A DNA stretch of 5,349 nt from CAYTXJ01 sp965613025 (GCA_965613025.1 CBFDUE010000126.1:1-5349), one strand, 5' to 3'; shown: positions 1 through 4,905, counted from the stretch's first letter. Notes: a model not told the origin generated them from the sequence alone. Numbers and translations are program-made.

Positions 1-3
1 TTT

Positions 4-69
4 CAAGCAGAAGACGGCATACGAGATCATGCCTAGTCTCGTGGGCTCGGAGATGTGTATAAGAGACAG
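4..69 (+). other. Illumina P7/Nextera sequencing adapter (artefact)
   Basis: Bases 4-27 match the Illumina P7 flow-cell oligonucleotide, 28-35 (CATGCCTA) are an 8-base i7 index, and 36-69 are the Nextera transposase adapter, ending in the Tn5 mosaic end AGATGTGTATAAGAGACAG at 51-69. This is library construction sequence left untrimmed at the contig end, not genomic DNA and not a natural Tn5. The first three bases (ttt) are of unknown origin. Native insert begins at about base 70. Confidence 0.98.
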
Positions 70-141
70 ATCTGAGATTTCCCAGATGCCATGAGGGGAG
101 TCGCTCCTTAGCAGACCTTCACGAACCAAGCTGTTTCTGTT
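70..141. other. Non-coding flank next to adapter, no gene seen
   Basis: This 72-base stretch lies between the adapter and the stop codon of the ATPase gene. It looks less AT-rich than the rest of the window and contains a weak inverted repeat, ATCTG at 70-74 with CAGAT at 83-87. There is no T-run that would make it a convincing terminator. It is either the true 3' flank of the ATPase gene or a chimeric end, and the sequence does not decide which. Confidence 0.5.
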
Positions 142-1350
142 CTAAGACTTACTGAAACGTTGGTTTTCCATCCATATATAAATTGGATATAGCATGTTTG
201 CAAATCTATAACTTCCTCTTCCTTCTTCTTTGTCGGGGATAATAACACCTAATTCTCTCATCTTTCTTAGAAAATTGGTAAATACCTTCTTTTCATTAGC
301 ATTGAGTTTACTTTCAATATCACTCTTTTTGAAAGAGACGAAAAGTGGCCTTTTCCCTAATTTTCTCAAGATTGATCGGTATCTTTTACTTCTAATGGCA
401 CTATATACTTTAGGATCAAGATATTTTTTCCCTACCCTGTCAGCAGCTTCATAGATGCCATTTAGCGCCTCTTTTTCATCAACTATTTCATCCGTAGCCT
501 GCCAGAAGATAGCGTCTCCTATTTCATGCATAAGAATTGGCAAACCACTTGAGAACATTACCATAGTTTCCATTGCCTTTTTCTCTACTTTCATACCTAT
601 GCTCTTGAATGCTATTTTAAAAAATTCTTCTACTTCACTATCTGTAAGTCTATCAATTCTTATCACTCTAAAAACTCTCATTAGAGAAGGTTGTCCTCTG
701 ACCATAGAGTCTCTTATCTCTGGTAGGCCAATTACCAATATAACTACAGGCAGTTGACCCGGATATCTTATAGATACATTATCAACAAAACTTTTATACC
801 AATCAGCAAATCTCTGATTTCTGGACAAGCCATTAATATCATCTAAGACGATAAAAATGGCCTTTTTTTTATCTTTTATTTTTTCCCATAGCTCTTTAAT
901 TGTATCTGGAAAGTTCTTTACCATATATTCCAGATCAGACTTTGGAGGATTGAAACTTATTGAGATACCTAATATGCCTACTTGCTGAATATATCCTACT
1001 TTTTTCTTAAAAAGACTGGCCAATTTGTCTTTCATATCACTTTCTCTATATATTTCCGTAAGAATTTGCTCCAGAATTCGGCGAACCAATTCTTCTACAT
1101 CAGTTATACCTCCCGAGGATACATATACAGAAAGAAAGTTATCTTTAGTGGTCAAGAATCGTAAAAATGATGCTAAAGAACTTTTTCCAATACCCCTTTC
1201 ACCTACTAAAAATATATTTTCCAGTCTTCCATAGATGCTTTGATTAATGTATTGCCGTGCTTCATTGATCTGCTCTCCTCTACCAACAAACAGTTCTATG
1301 GGCACCGGATTTCCCGGTGTAAATGGACTACTTTCTTTTACAAAACTCAT
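142..1350 (-). CDS. Orc1/STAND-like AAA ATPase (P-loop NTPase with C-terminal winged helix)
   Basis: The 402-aa product is a P-loop ATPase of the AAA_16/Orc1-like type. An FVGR box lies at residues 21-24, Walker A GERGIGKSS at 50-58 and Walker B AIFIVLDD at 164-171. A sensor-1-like strand (VVILVIGLPE) lies at 202-211, and SSGLPILMHEIG at 267-278 resembles the sensor-2/lid region. Residues of about 310-400 are basic and helical, ending in a probable winged-helix domain (KKSDIESKLNANEKKVFTNF, then GVIIPDKEEGRGSYRF). No membrane segment or signal peptide is seen, so it is probably cytosolic. Start: ATG at 1350 is preceded by GGGGG at 1357-1361. It is the last gene of the array and the only long one. 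Proteins of this type are usually annotated only as ATP-binding protein, and the specific role is unknown. It could act as a DNA-associated or signalling ATPase, but a link to the TA genes is only positional. Confidence 0.9.
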   Translation of the reverse strand: MSFVKESSPFTPGNPVPIELFVGRGEQINEARQYINQSIYGRLENIFLVGERGIGKSSLASFLRFLTTKDNFLSVYVSSGGITDVEELVRRILEQILTEIYRESDMKDKLASLFKKKVGYIQQVGILGISISFNPPKSDLEYMVKNFPDTIKELWEKIKDKKKAIFIVLDDINGLSRNQRFADWYKSFVDNVSIRYPGQLPVVILVIGLPEIRDSMVRGQPSLMRVFRVIRIDRLTDSEVEEFFKIAFKSIGMKVEKKAMETMVMFSSGLPILMHEIGDAIFWQATDEIVDEKEALNGIYEAADRVGKKYLDPKVYSAIRSKRYRSILRKLGKRPLFVSFKKSDIESKLNANEKKVFTNFLRKMRELGVIIPDKEEGRGSYRFANMLYPIYIWMENQRFSKS

Positions 1351-1497
1351 GATAAACCCCCAATCTAAATCTTTAACACTTTCCTATATCGTCTCATTTA
1401 TATTATGCTCACCACATATCAATGAAACCTTCTTCATATTATTATTTATCCTTCCACTACCTACAAACTCCTGTCATGTCTACTTTCTATAGGTCTC

Positions 1498-1503
1498 ATT
1501 ATA
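1498..1503 (-). promoter_or_regulatory. Possible -10 element for the ATPase gene
   Basis: On the minus strand this reads TATAAT inside ATGATATAATGAG, about 150 bases upstream of the ATPase start. No good TTGACA-like -35 is seen; the nearest candidate is TTTTTG at 1525-1520 with a 16-base spacer. The 147 bases between the -10 and the ATG contain no other convincing gene. In AT-rich DNA such a hexamer can arise by chance. Confidence 0.3.
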
Positions 1504-1513
1504 TCATATTTCC

Positions 1514-1546
1514 CTACACCAAAAATGAGAGCACCTGCCCAATCAT
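1514..1546 (-). pseudogene. Micro-ORF copy A, truncated (10 codons)
   Basis: The ATG at 1546-1544 overlaps the TGA stop of the upstream PIN toxin gene (ATGA). The reading is MIGQVLSFLV and then TAG. Compared with copy C, a 30-base segment is missing between GGTGT and AGGGAAATATGA, and the junction creates the stop. It is either a decayed copy or, if the element is non-coding, a shortened repeat. Product function is unknown. Confidence 0.4.
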
Positions 1547-1554
1547 GATTGTAA
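1516..1554 (-). repeat. Toxin-tail repeat, copy A (partial)
   Basis: These 39 bases match one end of copies B (2261-2333) and C (4031-4103) at all but one or two positions. The copy includes the last codons of the PIN gene (LQS, stop) and the start of the micro-ORF. In this copy the core CAATCATGATTG is a perfect 12-base palindrome. The rest of the element is deleted. Confidence 0.85.
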
Positions 1555-2025
1555 TCCTTTAAAATTTTCAAGTAATCTGATATTACTGATTAAAGAGAAT
1601 TTTTCCTTTTTGCATGGCTCTTGAAAATCTTCATCTAAGGATAGTAAAAATTCCATTTCATAAAACTTGCATGTAGCCAAGATTAAGGCATCATTAGGAA
1701 GCAGACCGTATTTGATAATATATTCATTCGCTAATCTAATTATATCCTCATTAATCATTAGAAATTTTACATACTTAAAAATTGGTAAAAATATATTTAA
1801 AAAGTTTGAACCATGTTGGACTACCAATCTCTTATTCTTTTTTAATTCATAATAGCTTTTTCCTGATACTGTTTTAATAAAAACATATGTAACTTCAGAA
1901 TAAACTATCTCATTTATATAAAGCTTCACATCAGTTATTCTAAAGACGCTTTCAAACAGTTTTACAGCTTCTGGATTATCTTTGAAGTATTCTATAAAGA
2001 TATTACTATCAATAAATATTTTCAT
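1543..2025 (-). CDS. vapC: PIN-domain ribonuclease toxin (VapC family)
   Basis: The 160-aa product is a PIN-domain protein, the fold of VapC toxins, which are Mg2+-dependent endoribonucleases that usually cut tRNA, rRNA or mRNA. The expected acidic residues are present: D6 in MKIFIDSN, E44 in YSEV, D112 in LLPNDALILATC, and D131/D133 in SLDEDF. I chose the ATG at 2025 rather than the upstream TTG at 2040 because PIN proteins begin with this strand and because GAGG at 2036-2039 sits 10 bases ahead of it. The start lies 17 bases inside the antitoxin gene, the usual overlap for a coupled TA pair. The last residues, GLQS, are encoded by the toxin-tail repeat and are shared with the otherwise different PIN toxin at 4090-4500. 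No defect is seen, so the toxin is probably active. Confidence 0.9.
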   Translation of the reverse strand: MKIFIDSNIFIEYFKDNPEAVKLFESVFRITDVKLYINEIVYSEVTYVFIKTVSGKSYYELKKNKRLVVQHGSNFLNIFLPIFKYVKFLMINEDIIRLANEYIIKYGLLPNDALILATCKFYEMEFLLSLDEDFQEPCKKEKFSLISNIRLLENFKGLQS

Positions 2026-2203
2026 ATAGCTCAGCCTCAAGCTCCCGCCATGTTTTATTTGTCCTTAAACAACCTTTTGCCTTATTTAGCGCTTTAAGTC
2101 TTTTTATGACTTCTTCTACCTCTTTATTGATAATATCCTCAATCTCCTTTTCCAATCCTTCAAATTCATCTGGAATCTTTACTTTAACAATAATTTCTTT
2201 CAT
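2009..2203 (-). CDS. Antitoxin of the PIN toxin (VapB-like)
   Basis: This 64-aa protein directly precedes and overlaps the PIN toxin gene. It has a short N-terminal strand (KEIIVKVKIPDEF, residues 2-14) and then an acidic and basic helix at about 16-45 (EKEIEDIINKEVEEVIKRLK). The C-terminal segment TWRELEAELYENIY is rich in aromatic and acidic residues, like the toxin-binding tail of VapB-type antitoxins. The start is supported by AAGGGG about 10 bases upstream. By analogy it should bind and block the PIN active site and, as a complex, repress its own promoter. The N-terminal part resembles small antitoxins seen beside PIN genes in thermophiles, but I cannot name the family exactly. It appears intact. 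Confidence 0.8.
   Translation of the reverse strand: MKEIIVKVKIPDEFEGLEKEIEDIINKEVEEVIKRLKALNKAKGCLRTNKTWRELEAELYENIY
2036..2039 (-). promoter_or_regulatory. Ribosome binding site that sets the PIN toxin start
   Basis: GAGG on the minus strand lies 10 bases upstream of the ATG at 2025, inside the antitoxin coding sequence. It favours this ATG over the TTG at 2040, which would leave the motif inside the toxin coding region. Confidence 0.5.
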
Positions 2204-2245
2204 TTTTAAAAACCCCTTATTTTATAGAAATATACTTGGATCTAT

Positions 2246-2323
2246 TCACTTGCCTCTTATCTTATCCCATAGCCTGCAAAGCACTGATACAAACACCAAA
2301 AATGAGAGCACCTGCCCGATCAT
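2246..2323 (-). CDS. Micro-ORF copy B, 25-aa hydrophobic peptide
   Basis: The reading is MIGQVLSFLV, then FVSVLCRLWDKIRGK, then TGA. Residues 4-19 form one hydrophobic stretch long enough for a single membrane segment, followed by a basic tail. It starts 33 bases after the stop of the broken DUF3368 toxin and ends 42 bases before the next antitoxin start. No strong ribosome site is seen; AGAGG lies about 9 bases upstream. Its first 21 residues are identical to copy C, with differences only at third codon positions. Small hydrophobic peptides of this shape occur among type I toxins and membrane regulators, but no homologue is recognised here. It may instead be a non-coding repeat: another frame of the same DNA is also open (NHDRAGALIF and onward) but lacks an ATG. 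Confidence 0.4.
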   Translation of the reverse strand: MIGQVLSFLVFVSVLCRLWDKIRGK

Positions 2324-2333
2324 GATTGTAACC
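2261..2333 (-). repeat. Toxin-tail repeat, copy B (73 bp)
   Basis: This copy differs from copy C (4031-4103) at two of 73 bases. Unlike A and C it does not form the 3' end of a PIN gene; it begins 24 bases beyond the stop of the DUF3368 toxin. The flanks on both sides are unrelated to those of copy C, which defines the boundaries of the shared unit. No integron attC-like core sites or strong stem are visible. Confidence 0.9.
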
Positions 2334-2356
2334 TCTAATCTGAAATCTTCCCCAGT

Positions 2357-2851
2357 TTATCTATTTTCTAAAATTGTTTTTATGTAATTCAATAGGTTGT
2401 TACTAATATAGAAGCCATAATTTCTTAATCTGTAAATTTCATCCAATGGATTCAAAATTAGATTCTTTTCATAGGCTTTTAAAATAACGCCAATTGTTCC
2501 AATTACTTTAATGCCTATTTGAAAAGCAAATAACCTTGGTTCTCTATTATCCAAGATAACTAATTGAGCTTGTATTTCCTGAGCTAATACAATAACCTCG
2601 GCTTCACCATAGTCTAAAATTGACATCAATGTCTTTACCTGTTGCTCATTCTTAATCTTAAAGATCTTTATCCAACCCTCATTTATTGCCTTTTCTATAA
2701 GTTTAACGCCAGGCTTTCTTTTACCTTATAATACAACCTCATTATATACTGCCTTAGGGATAATTATTTCACTCCAGATTTCTTTAAGAAGGTTCAACCT
2801 CTCTATTTGTGATAATGCAATTAACGGAGAAGCATTGGATATAACTTTCAT
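2357..2851 (-). pseudogene. DUF3368 toxin gene with in-frame nonsense codon
   Basis: DUF3368 proteins are PIN-like toxins paired with UPF0175 antitoxins. The frame opens at ATG 2851 (MKVISNASPLIALSQIERL) and runs 41 codons to NEVVL. A TAA follows at 2728-2726, and the same frame continues with GKRKPGVKLIEKAINEG. Further on it carries the family signatures DYGEAEVIVLA (about residues 80-90), LVILDNRE and KVIGTIGVILKA, reaching TAA at 2357. Without the internal stop the product would be 164 aa, the normal length. There is no frameshift, only one nonsense codon, possibly from an AAA, CAA or GAA codon. The ATG follows the UPF0175 stop by one base. The gene is probably inactive, unless the stop is a sequencing error or the downstream part restarts at TTG/ATG 2629-2626. 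Such loss of a toxin beside an intact antitoxin is a common decay route. Confidence 0.85.
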
Positions 2852-2852
2852 C

Positions 2853-3113
2853 TTAAACTTCCTTTATGATCTTTAGATCTTCTTCAAATTCTGCTATACC
2901 ATAACGCAAAGGCACCTCCATTTTTCTAAGTAGCTCCATAAAATCCCATATAGAAAGCCCTGAAAGTCTCCTTGCCTGCCCAAAAGAGAGTTTTCCCTTT
3001 TCAAATAAATATACCGCTAATTCCCTCCTTATGATTGAATTAATATCTTTTTCAGGTATTCCTAATGCCCTTACAGTCTCCTCCGGTATCTCTACCCTAT
3101 ATTGCTTCTCCAT
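2853..3113 (-). CDS. UPF0175 family antitoxin
   Basis: This protein of 86 or 87 aa has the UPF0175 core: an N-terminal strand (YRVEIPEETVRALGI), then a helical region with KGKLSFGQARRLSGLSIWDF, and then ELLRKMEVPLRYGIAEFEEDL. These match the family's helix-turn-helix-like pattern ending in a P-x-RY segment. UPF0175 proteins are the usual partners of DUF3368 toxins, and one follows here after a single base. Two ATGs are adjacent, at 3116 and 3113. I prefer 3113 because AGGAGG at 3121-3126 then lies 7 bases upstream, against 4 for the other. The gene looks intact, whereas its partner toxin carries a stop, so the antitoxin may persist as an orphan. It would be expected to neutralise the toxin and bind its own promoter. 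Confidence 0.88.
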   Translation of the reverse strand: MEKQYRVEIPEETVRALGIPEKDINSIIRRELAVYLFEKGKLSFGQARRLSGLSIWDFMELLRKMEVPLRYGIAEFEEDLKIIKEV

Positions 3114-3120
3114 CATCTAC

Positions 3121-3126
3121 CCTCCT
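3121..3126 (-). promoter_or_regulatory. Ribosome binding site of the UPF0175 gene
   Basis: A perfect AGGAGG on the minus strand. Its spacing favours the second of two adjacent ATGs (3113) as the start of the antitoxin. Confidence 0.7.
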
Positions 3127-3154
3127 ATCAAATAATCCATTCAATAATACTAAT

Positions 3155-3256
3155 CTATAGCTCATATTTCCCTACACCGATCCATTGCCTTATGTTGCAG
3201 GTAAAAAGCTGAAGCTCAGGAGATAGCTTTTTTATCATCTCATCAATTCTGGCCAT
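3155..3256 (-). pseudogene. DUF2281 antitoxin remnant, copy 1
   Basis: Starting at ATG 3256, after a GAGGGGG ribosome site, the first 16 residues MARIDEMIKKLSPELQ match the DUF2281 N-terminus (compare MKSIDELIKDLPPDIK of the intact gene at 4504-4710). The frame then runs into a different sequence and stops after 33 codons. In another frame LQHKAM, part of the family's C-terminal LQHKAMEWW motif, is visible near 3194-3177 before the sequence breaks. The central 40 or so residues, including the DWAGGL core, are missing. The same deletion is present in the remnant at 5151-5242, so it predates the duplication. A 33-aa translated product is possible but unlikely to be a working antitoxin. No toxin follows it directly. 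Confidence 0.7.
3162..3178 (-). repeat. 17-base junction repeat shared with 1504-1520
   Basis: On the minus strand GGTGTAGGGAAATATGA occurs here and at 1504-1520. In copy A it follows the micro-ORF start; here it follows GATCGG next to the DUF2281 remnant. A close version, AAGGGAATATGA, ends copy C at 4022-4033. This places an eroded toxin-tail element behind the DUF2281 remnant. Confidence 0.6.
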
Positions 3257-3363
3257 GCCTATTCCCCCTCTCTTTACTCCTTTAATAAATATCACTTAAG
3301 TATCAAAATTCACAAATGAATTCCAATACTATCTTGAAGGTTCATTATATATGAAACATTATT
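3181..3363 (-). repeat. 183-bp direct repeat, copy 1
   Basis: Nearly identical to 5167-5349 at a constant offset of 1986 bases, with six mismatches by my count. It carries the 5' part of a DUF2281 remnant, its GAGGGGG ribosome site and about 107 bases of upstream DNA, and ends next to the stop of the 66-aa gene. The second copy runs off the window, so the true length may be greater. Confidence 0.95.
3307..3322. promoter_or_regulatory. Inverted repeats upstream of DUF2281 remnant, possible operator
   Basis: AATTCA, four bases, then TGAATT forms a perfect 6-base inverted repeat about 50 bases upstream of the remnant start. In the second copy (5293-5308) one loop base differs but both arms are kept. 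A second inverted repeat, TTCAT with ATGAA, lies at 3341-3355 and overlaps a minus-strand TATAAT at 3349-3344. Antitoxins often bind such sites to autoregulate; binding here is inferred only. Confidence 0.35.
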
Positions 3364-3366
3364 TTT

Positions 3367-3567
3367 TTATTCTCTAAAAATCTCGTCAAGAAATTTATCT
3401 TTATCTAACATCTTTTGCCACTTTCTATGTCGTTTAACACTTTCAATCCTTTTTCCCCGTGGGATATTGATAAATCTAATTGTCTCTACAGGACCTATCT
3501 TTTCCATAAGAACTTCAATGGATCTTTTAATTAAAGTATTTTCATCCATGTATCTAACTGCTCTCAT
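3367..3567 (-). CDS. Small probable antitoxin of the reversed-order PIN module
   Basis: This 66-aa, highly charged, soluble protein is encoded directly after a PIN gene. Its ATG overlaps the PIN stop codon (ATGA), and AGGAGG at 3575-3580 lies 7 bases upstream inside the PIN gene, so translation is coupled. Residues 1-30 (MRAVRYMDENTLIKRSIEVL and MEKIGPVETI) could form a helical N-terminal domain. The rest, RFINIPRGKR and SVKRHRKWQKMLDKDKF, is strongly basic and ends with acidic and aromatic DEIFRE. The pattern resembles small proteins found beside PIN toxins, and the basic region could contact DNA or the toxin's RNA. The family is not recognised with certainty. Antitoxin function is inferred from position and size, and toxin-before-antitoxin is the less common order. 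Confidence 0.7.
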   Translation of the reverse strand: MRAVRYMDENTLIKRSIEVLMEKIGPVETIRFINIPRGKRIESVKRHRKWQKMLDKDKFLDEIFRE

Positions 3568-4025
3568 CTCAAGTCCTCCTTTTCACAAAAAGCTATTGGA
3601 TTACCACACCATACTTTTATTTTATGCCTTTTACATTTTTTTACAAGTTTCCCATCGCAAGAAATAAACTCAGCGCTTGCCATTTCCGCAAATGCCACAT
3701 GAGCTGCATCTGCAATTCCAAAACCAAATTTTATTAGCTCTTCTGCTCGTTCTCTTGTTGCTCTTATATCAACTTCTGTAGCCTTACCATAATTATTTAA
3801 GAGTGTAAGTAATTGTATTCGCTCAATTTCATCTGATATTGCTTCTATTTCTTTTATATGGACAGGTGAAACAACCATTTGATAAAAGCCTTCTTTTATT
3901 TTTAAAAGTATCAAATTAACAGCTTCTGTTTCCATTCTTATCCTCAAATAAGATTGATCATCAAAAGGTCTACACAATGCACATATATCTAAGTATATAA
4001 ATTTCTGCTTTTTCCTAATACTCAT
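3564..4025 (-). CDS. PIN-domain protein, probable VapC-type toxin
   Basis: The 153-aa product has the PIN signature of the YLDICALCRPFDDQ subgroup. D13 is in the first strand, E59 in HIKEIEAI, D106 in GIADAAHVAFAE, and D124 in ISCDGKLVKK; together they form the usual acidic metal site of this RNase fold. The closing GNP at 141-143 is also typical. It belongs to a different PIN subgroup from the toxins at 1543-2025 and 4090-4500. The ATG at 4025 overlaps the TGA of the upstream micro-ORF (ATGA), with AAGGG just upstream. Its own stop overlaps the start of the 66-aa gene, so three consecutive genes are joined by 4-base overlaps. No defect is visible. PIN proteins of this subgroup are often annotated as toxins, but some may be housekeeping nucleases. 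Confidence 0.88.
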   Translation of the reverse strand: MSIRKKQKFIYLDICALCRPFDDQSYLRIRMETEAVNLILLKIKEGFYQMVVSPVHIKEIEAISDEIERIQLLTLLNNYGKATEVDIRATRERAEELIKFGFGIADAAHVAFAEMASAEFISCDGKLVKKCKRHKIKVWCGNPIAFCEKEDLR

Positions 4026-4093
4026 ATTCCCTTATCCCATAGCCTGCAAAGCACTGATACAAACACCAAAAATGATAGCACCTGCCCTATCAT
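4022..4093 (-). CDS. Micro-ORF copy C, 23-aa hydrophobic peptide
   Basis: The reading is MIGQVLSFLV, then FVSVLCRLWDKGI, then TGA. The ATG at 4093-4091 overlaps the TGA of the upstream VapC gene, and its own TGA at 4024-4022 overlaps the ATG of the next PIN gene, so both ends show the ATGA arrangement of translationally coupled genes. GAAGGG lies about 9 bases before the start. The peptide has one hydrophobic stretch of about 16 residues and a charged end, consistent with a tiny membrane-bound product. The first 21 residues equal those of copy B. No known family is recognised. The main alternative is a non-coding repeat whose overlaps are accidental. Confidence 0.45.
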   Translation of the reverse strand: MIGQVLSFLVFVSVLCRLWDKGI

Positions 4094-4103
4094 GATTGTA
4101 ACC
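4031..4103 (-). repeat. Toxin-tail repeat, copy C (73 bp)
   Basis: Matches copy B (2261-2333) at 71 of 73 bases and copy A (1516-1554) over its first part. It contains the last PIN codons (LQS, stop) and nearly all of the micro-ORF. Both differences from B fall at third positions of the micro-ORF frame (ATA/ATC and CTA/CTC). Confidence 0.9.
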
Positions 4104-4500
4104 CTTCTAAGATTTCTTCTGGAGTTTTCCGGCCAATATCAGTGTGGTCAAAATCTGAATCAAAACTCACCAAAGTAAGTCCATATTTCTTTGCTGCTAC
4201 ATACTGATATGAGTCATCAAAGTCCAATTTGTAATTTCTATAAGTTTTAATAATATCTTCAAAATCCTCTACATCTAACCTGATGTTACCAACATTTGAC
4301 TCTTTAAAAATATCCAATAGAAAAAGTCTAAAAAGCTCTTCTTTTTGCAAACGAATCATGATTATACCAATGGAATATAGAGAAAACTCTGTAATATTAA
4401 GTAATTGAGAATCTATTGTTTTAAAAAATTTATTAACCTGTTCCGCCTTATCCTGCTTTAACAACAACTCAAGCCATATATTGGTATCAACAAGATACAT
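4090..4500 (-). CDS. vapC: PIN-domain ribonuclease toxin (VapC family), partner of DUF2281
   Basis: The 136-aa product is a complete PIN toxin. It opens with MYLVDTNIWLELL (D5), carries E38 in NITEFS, the third acidic site in LDFDDSYQYVAAKKYGL (D95/D96), and D114/D116 in LVSFDSDFDHTD. A C-terminal helix ends in PEEILEGLQS. The DFDDxxQY and LVSFDxDFD arrangement is typical of PIN proteins paired with DUF2281 antitoxins. The ATG begins three bases after the antitoxin stop, and GGAGAT spanning that stop serves as the ribosome site. The final GLQS comes from the toxin-tail repeat, and the TGA overlaps the micro-ORF start. The product is expected to be a cytosolic Mg2+-dependent RNase; the target cannot be told. 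It appears intact. Confidence 0.92.
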   Translation of the reverse strand: MYLVDTNIWLELLLKQDKAEQVNKFFKTIDSQLLNITEFSLYSIGIIMIRLQKEELFRLFLLDIFKESNVGNIRLDVEDFEDIIKTYRNYKLDFDDSYQYVAAKKYGLTLVSFDSDFDHTDIGRKTPEEILEGLQS

Positions 4501-4503
4501 TCT

Positions 4504-4710
4504 TTAATCTCCCCACCACTCAAGAGCCTTCTTTTGCAATTCTAACGAAGTGTATCTGTCCCTATATTCACTAAGCCCCCCTGCCCAATCCATTTTAAGC
4601 CTCTTGCCCTTAGTAACCCTCCTTTTTGATAGTAAAAACTGGGCAAAATCATAAACTTCCTGTTTTATATCAGGTGGCAAATCTTTTATTAATTCATCAA
4701 TTGATTTCAT
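4504..4710 (-). CDS. DUF2281 family antitoxin
   Basis: The 68-aa product has the full DUF2281 architecture. An N-terminal helical segment, SIDELIKDLPPDIKQEVYDF, lies at residues 3-22. A basic linker (SKRRVTKGKRLK) follows, and then the conserved C-terminal block MDWAGGLSEYRDRYTSLELQ with KKALEWWGD (residues 40-68). The C-terminal block is probably what binds and inhibits the toxin. The start is supported by AAGGAG about 8 bases upstream of ATG 4710. It sits three bases ahead of the VapC gene and is the only DUF2281 copy of four in this window that is intact with an intact toxin, making it the reference for reading the others. Autoregulation is likely by analogy, but no clear operator is seen upstream. 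Confidence 0.9.
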   Translation of the reverse strand: MKSIDELIKDLPPDIKQEVYDFAQFLLSKRRVTKGKRLKMDWAGGLSEYRDRYTSLELQKKALEWWGD

Positions 4711-4809
4711 AATCTCATCTCCTTAAATAGGCGTCTATATCTTAATCAAAGGATCTCTATTTCCCGTTAATTCCACCCAATATTGCAATGTAATTTTTCG
4801 CAGAAAATC
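4711..4809. other. Intergenic stretch with no recognised gene
   Basis: Between the PIN remnant and the intact DUF2281 gene only the AAGGAG ribosome site is clear. A 20-codon open frame (ITLQYWVELTGNRDPLIKI) is visible on the minus strand, without a convincing start or a known match. No clear promoter is seen. Confidence 0.4.
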
Positions 4810-4905
4810 TTACAAAAATATGATTTCAATATCATTAATCTTTTCAAAATCTCTATCCATTCTTCTATAAAATAGTATTAACCTAAACTCCTCAATTCCA
4901 TAATC
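4810..4905 (-). pseudogene. Probable PIN toxin C-terminal remnant
   Basis: Downstream of, and overlapping the end of, the DUF2281 gene at 4878-5111, a short open frame reads ILFYRRMDRDFEKINDIEII and FL, and then TAA at 4812-4810. The DRDFEKI segment is like the last strand and helix of VapC toxins (compare SFDSDFD in the intact toxin). The N-terminal and central PIN motifs are absent. The antitoxin in front has lost its EWW ending, so one deletion may have removed the antitoxin tail and most of the toxin. The call rests on a short match and on position. Confidence 0.45.

Noticed and set aside
51..69. Tn5 mosaic end suggesting a natural transposon
   Set aside because: It is embedded in a complete Illumina P7/Nextera adapter with an index, so it is library sequence.
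70..110. Possible terminator hairpin near the ATPase end
   Set aside because: The stems are short (ATCTG/CAGAT, GGAG/CTCC) and no T-run follows on either strand.
2026..2040. TTG start giving a 165-aa PIN toxin
   Set aside because: The ATG at 2025 has a GAGG ribosome site upstream and matches where PIN proteins start.
2261..2333. Repeat as an integron attC site
   Set aside because: The ends do not fit the GTTRRRY/RYYYAAC core sites, no strong imperfect stem is seen, and no integrase is present.
2106..2387. 93-aa plus-strand open frame
   Set aside because: It runs antisense to the antitoxin, the repeat and the DUF3368 end, has no family pattern and looks like a shadow.
1516..4103. Repeat family as a CRISPR array or insertion sequence
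   Set aside because: The copies are about 0.8-1.8 kb apart, separated by genes, without regular spacers, terminal inverted repeats, target duplications or a transposase.
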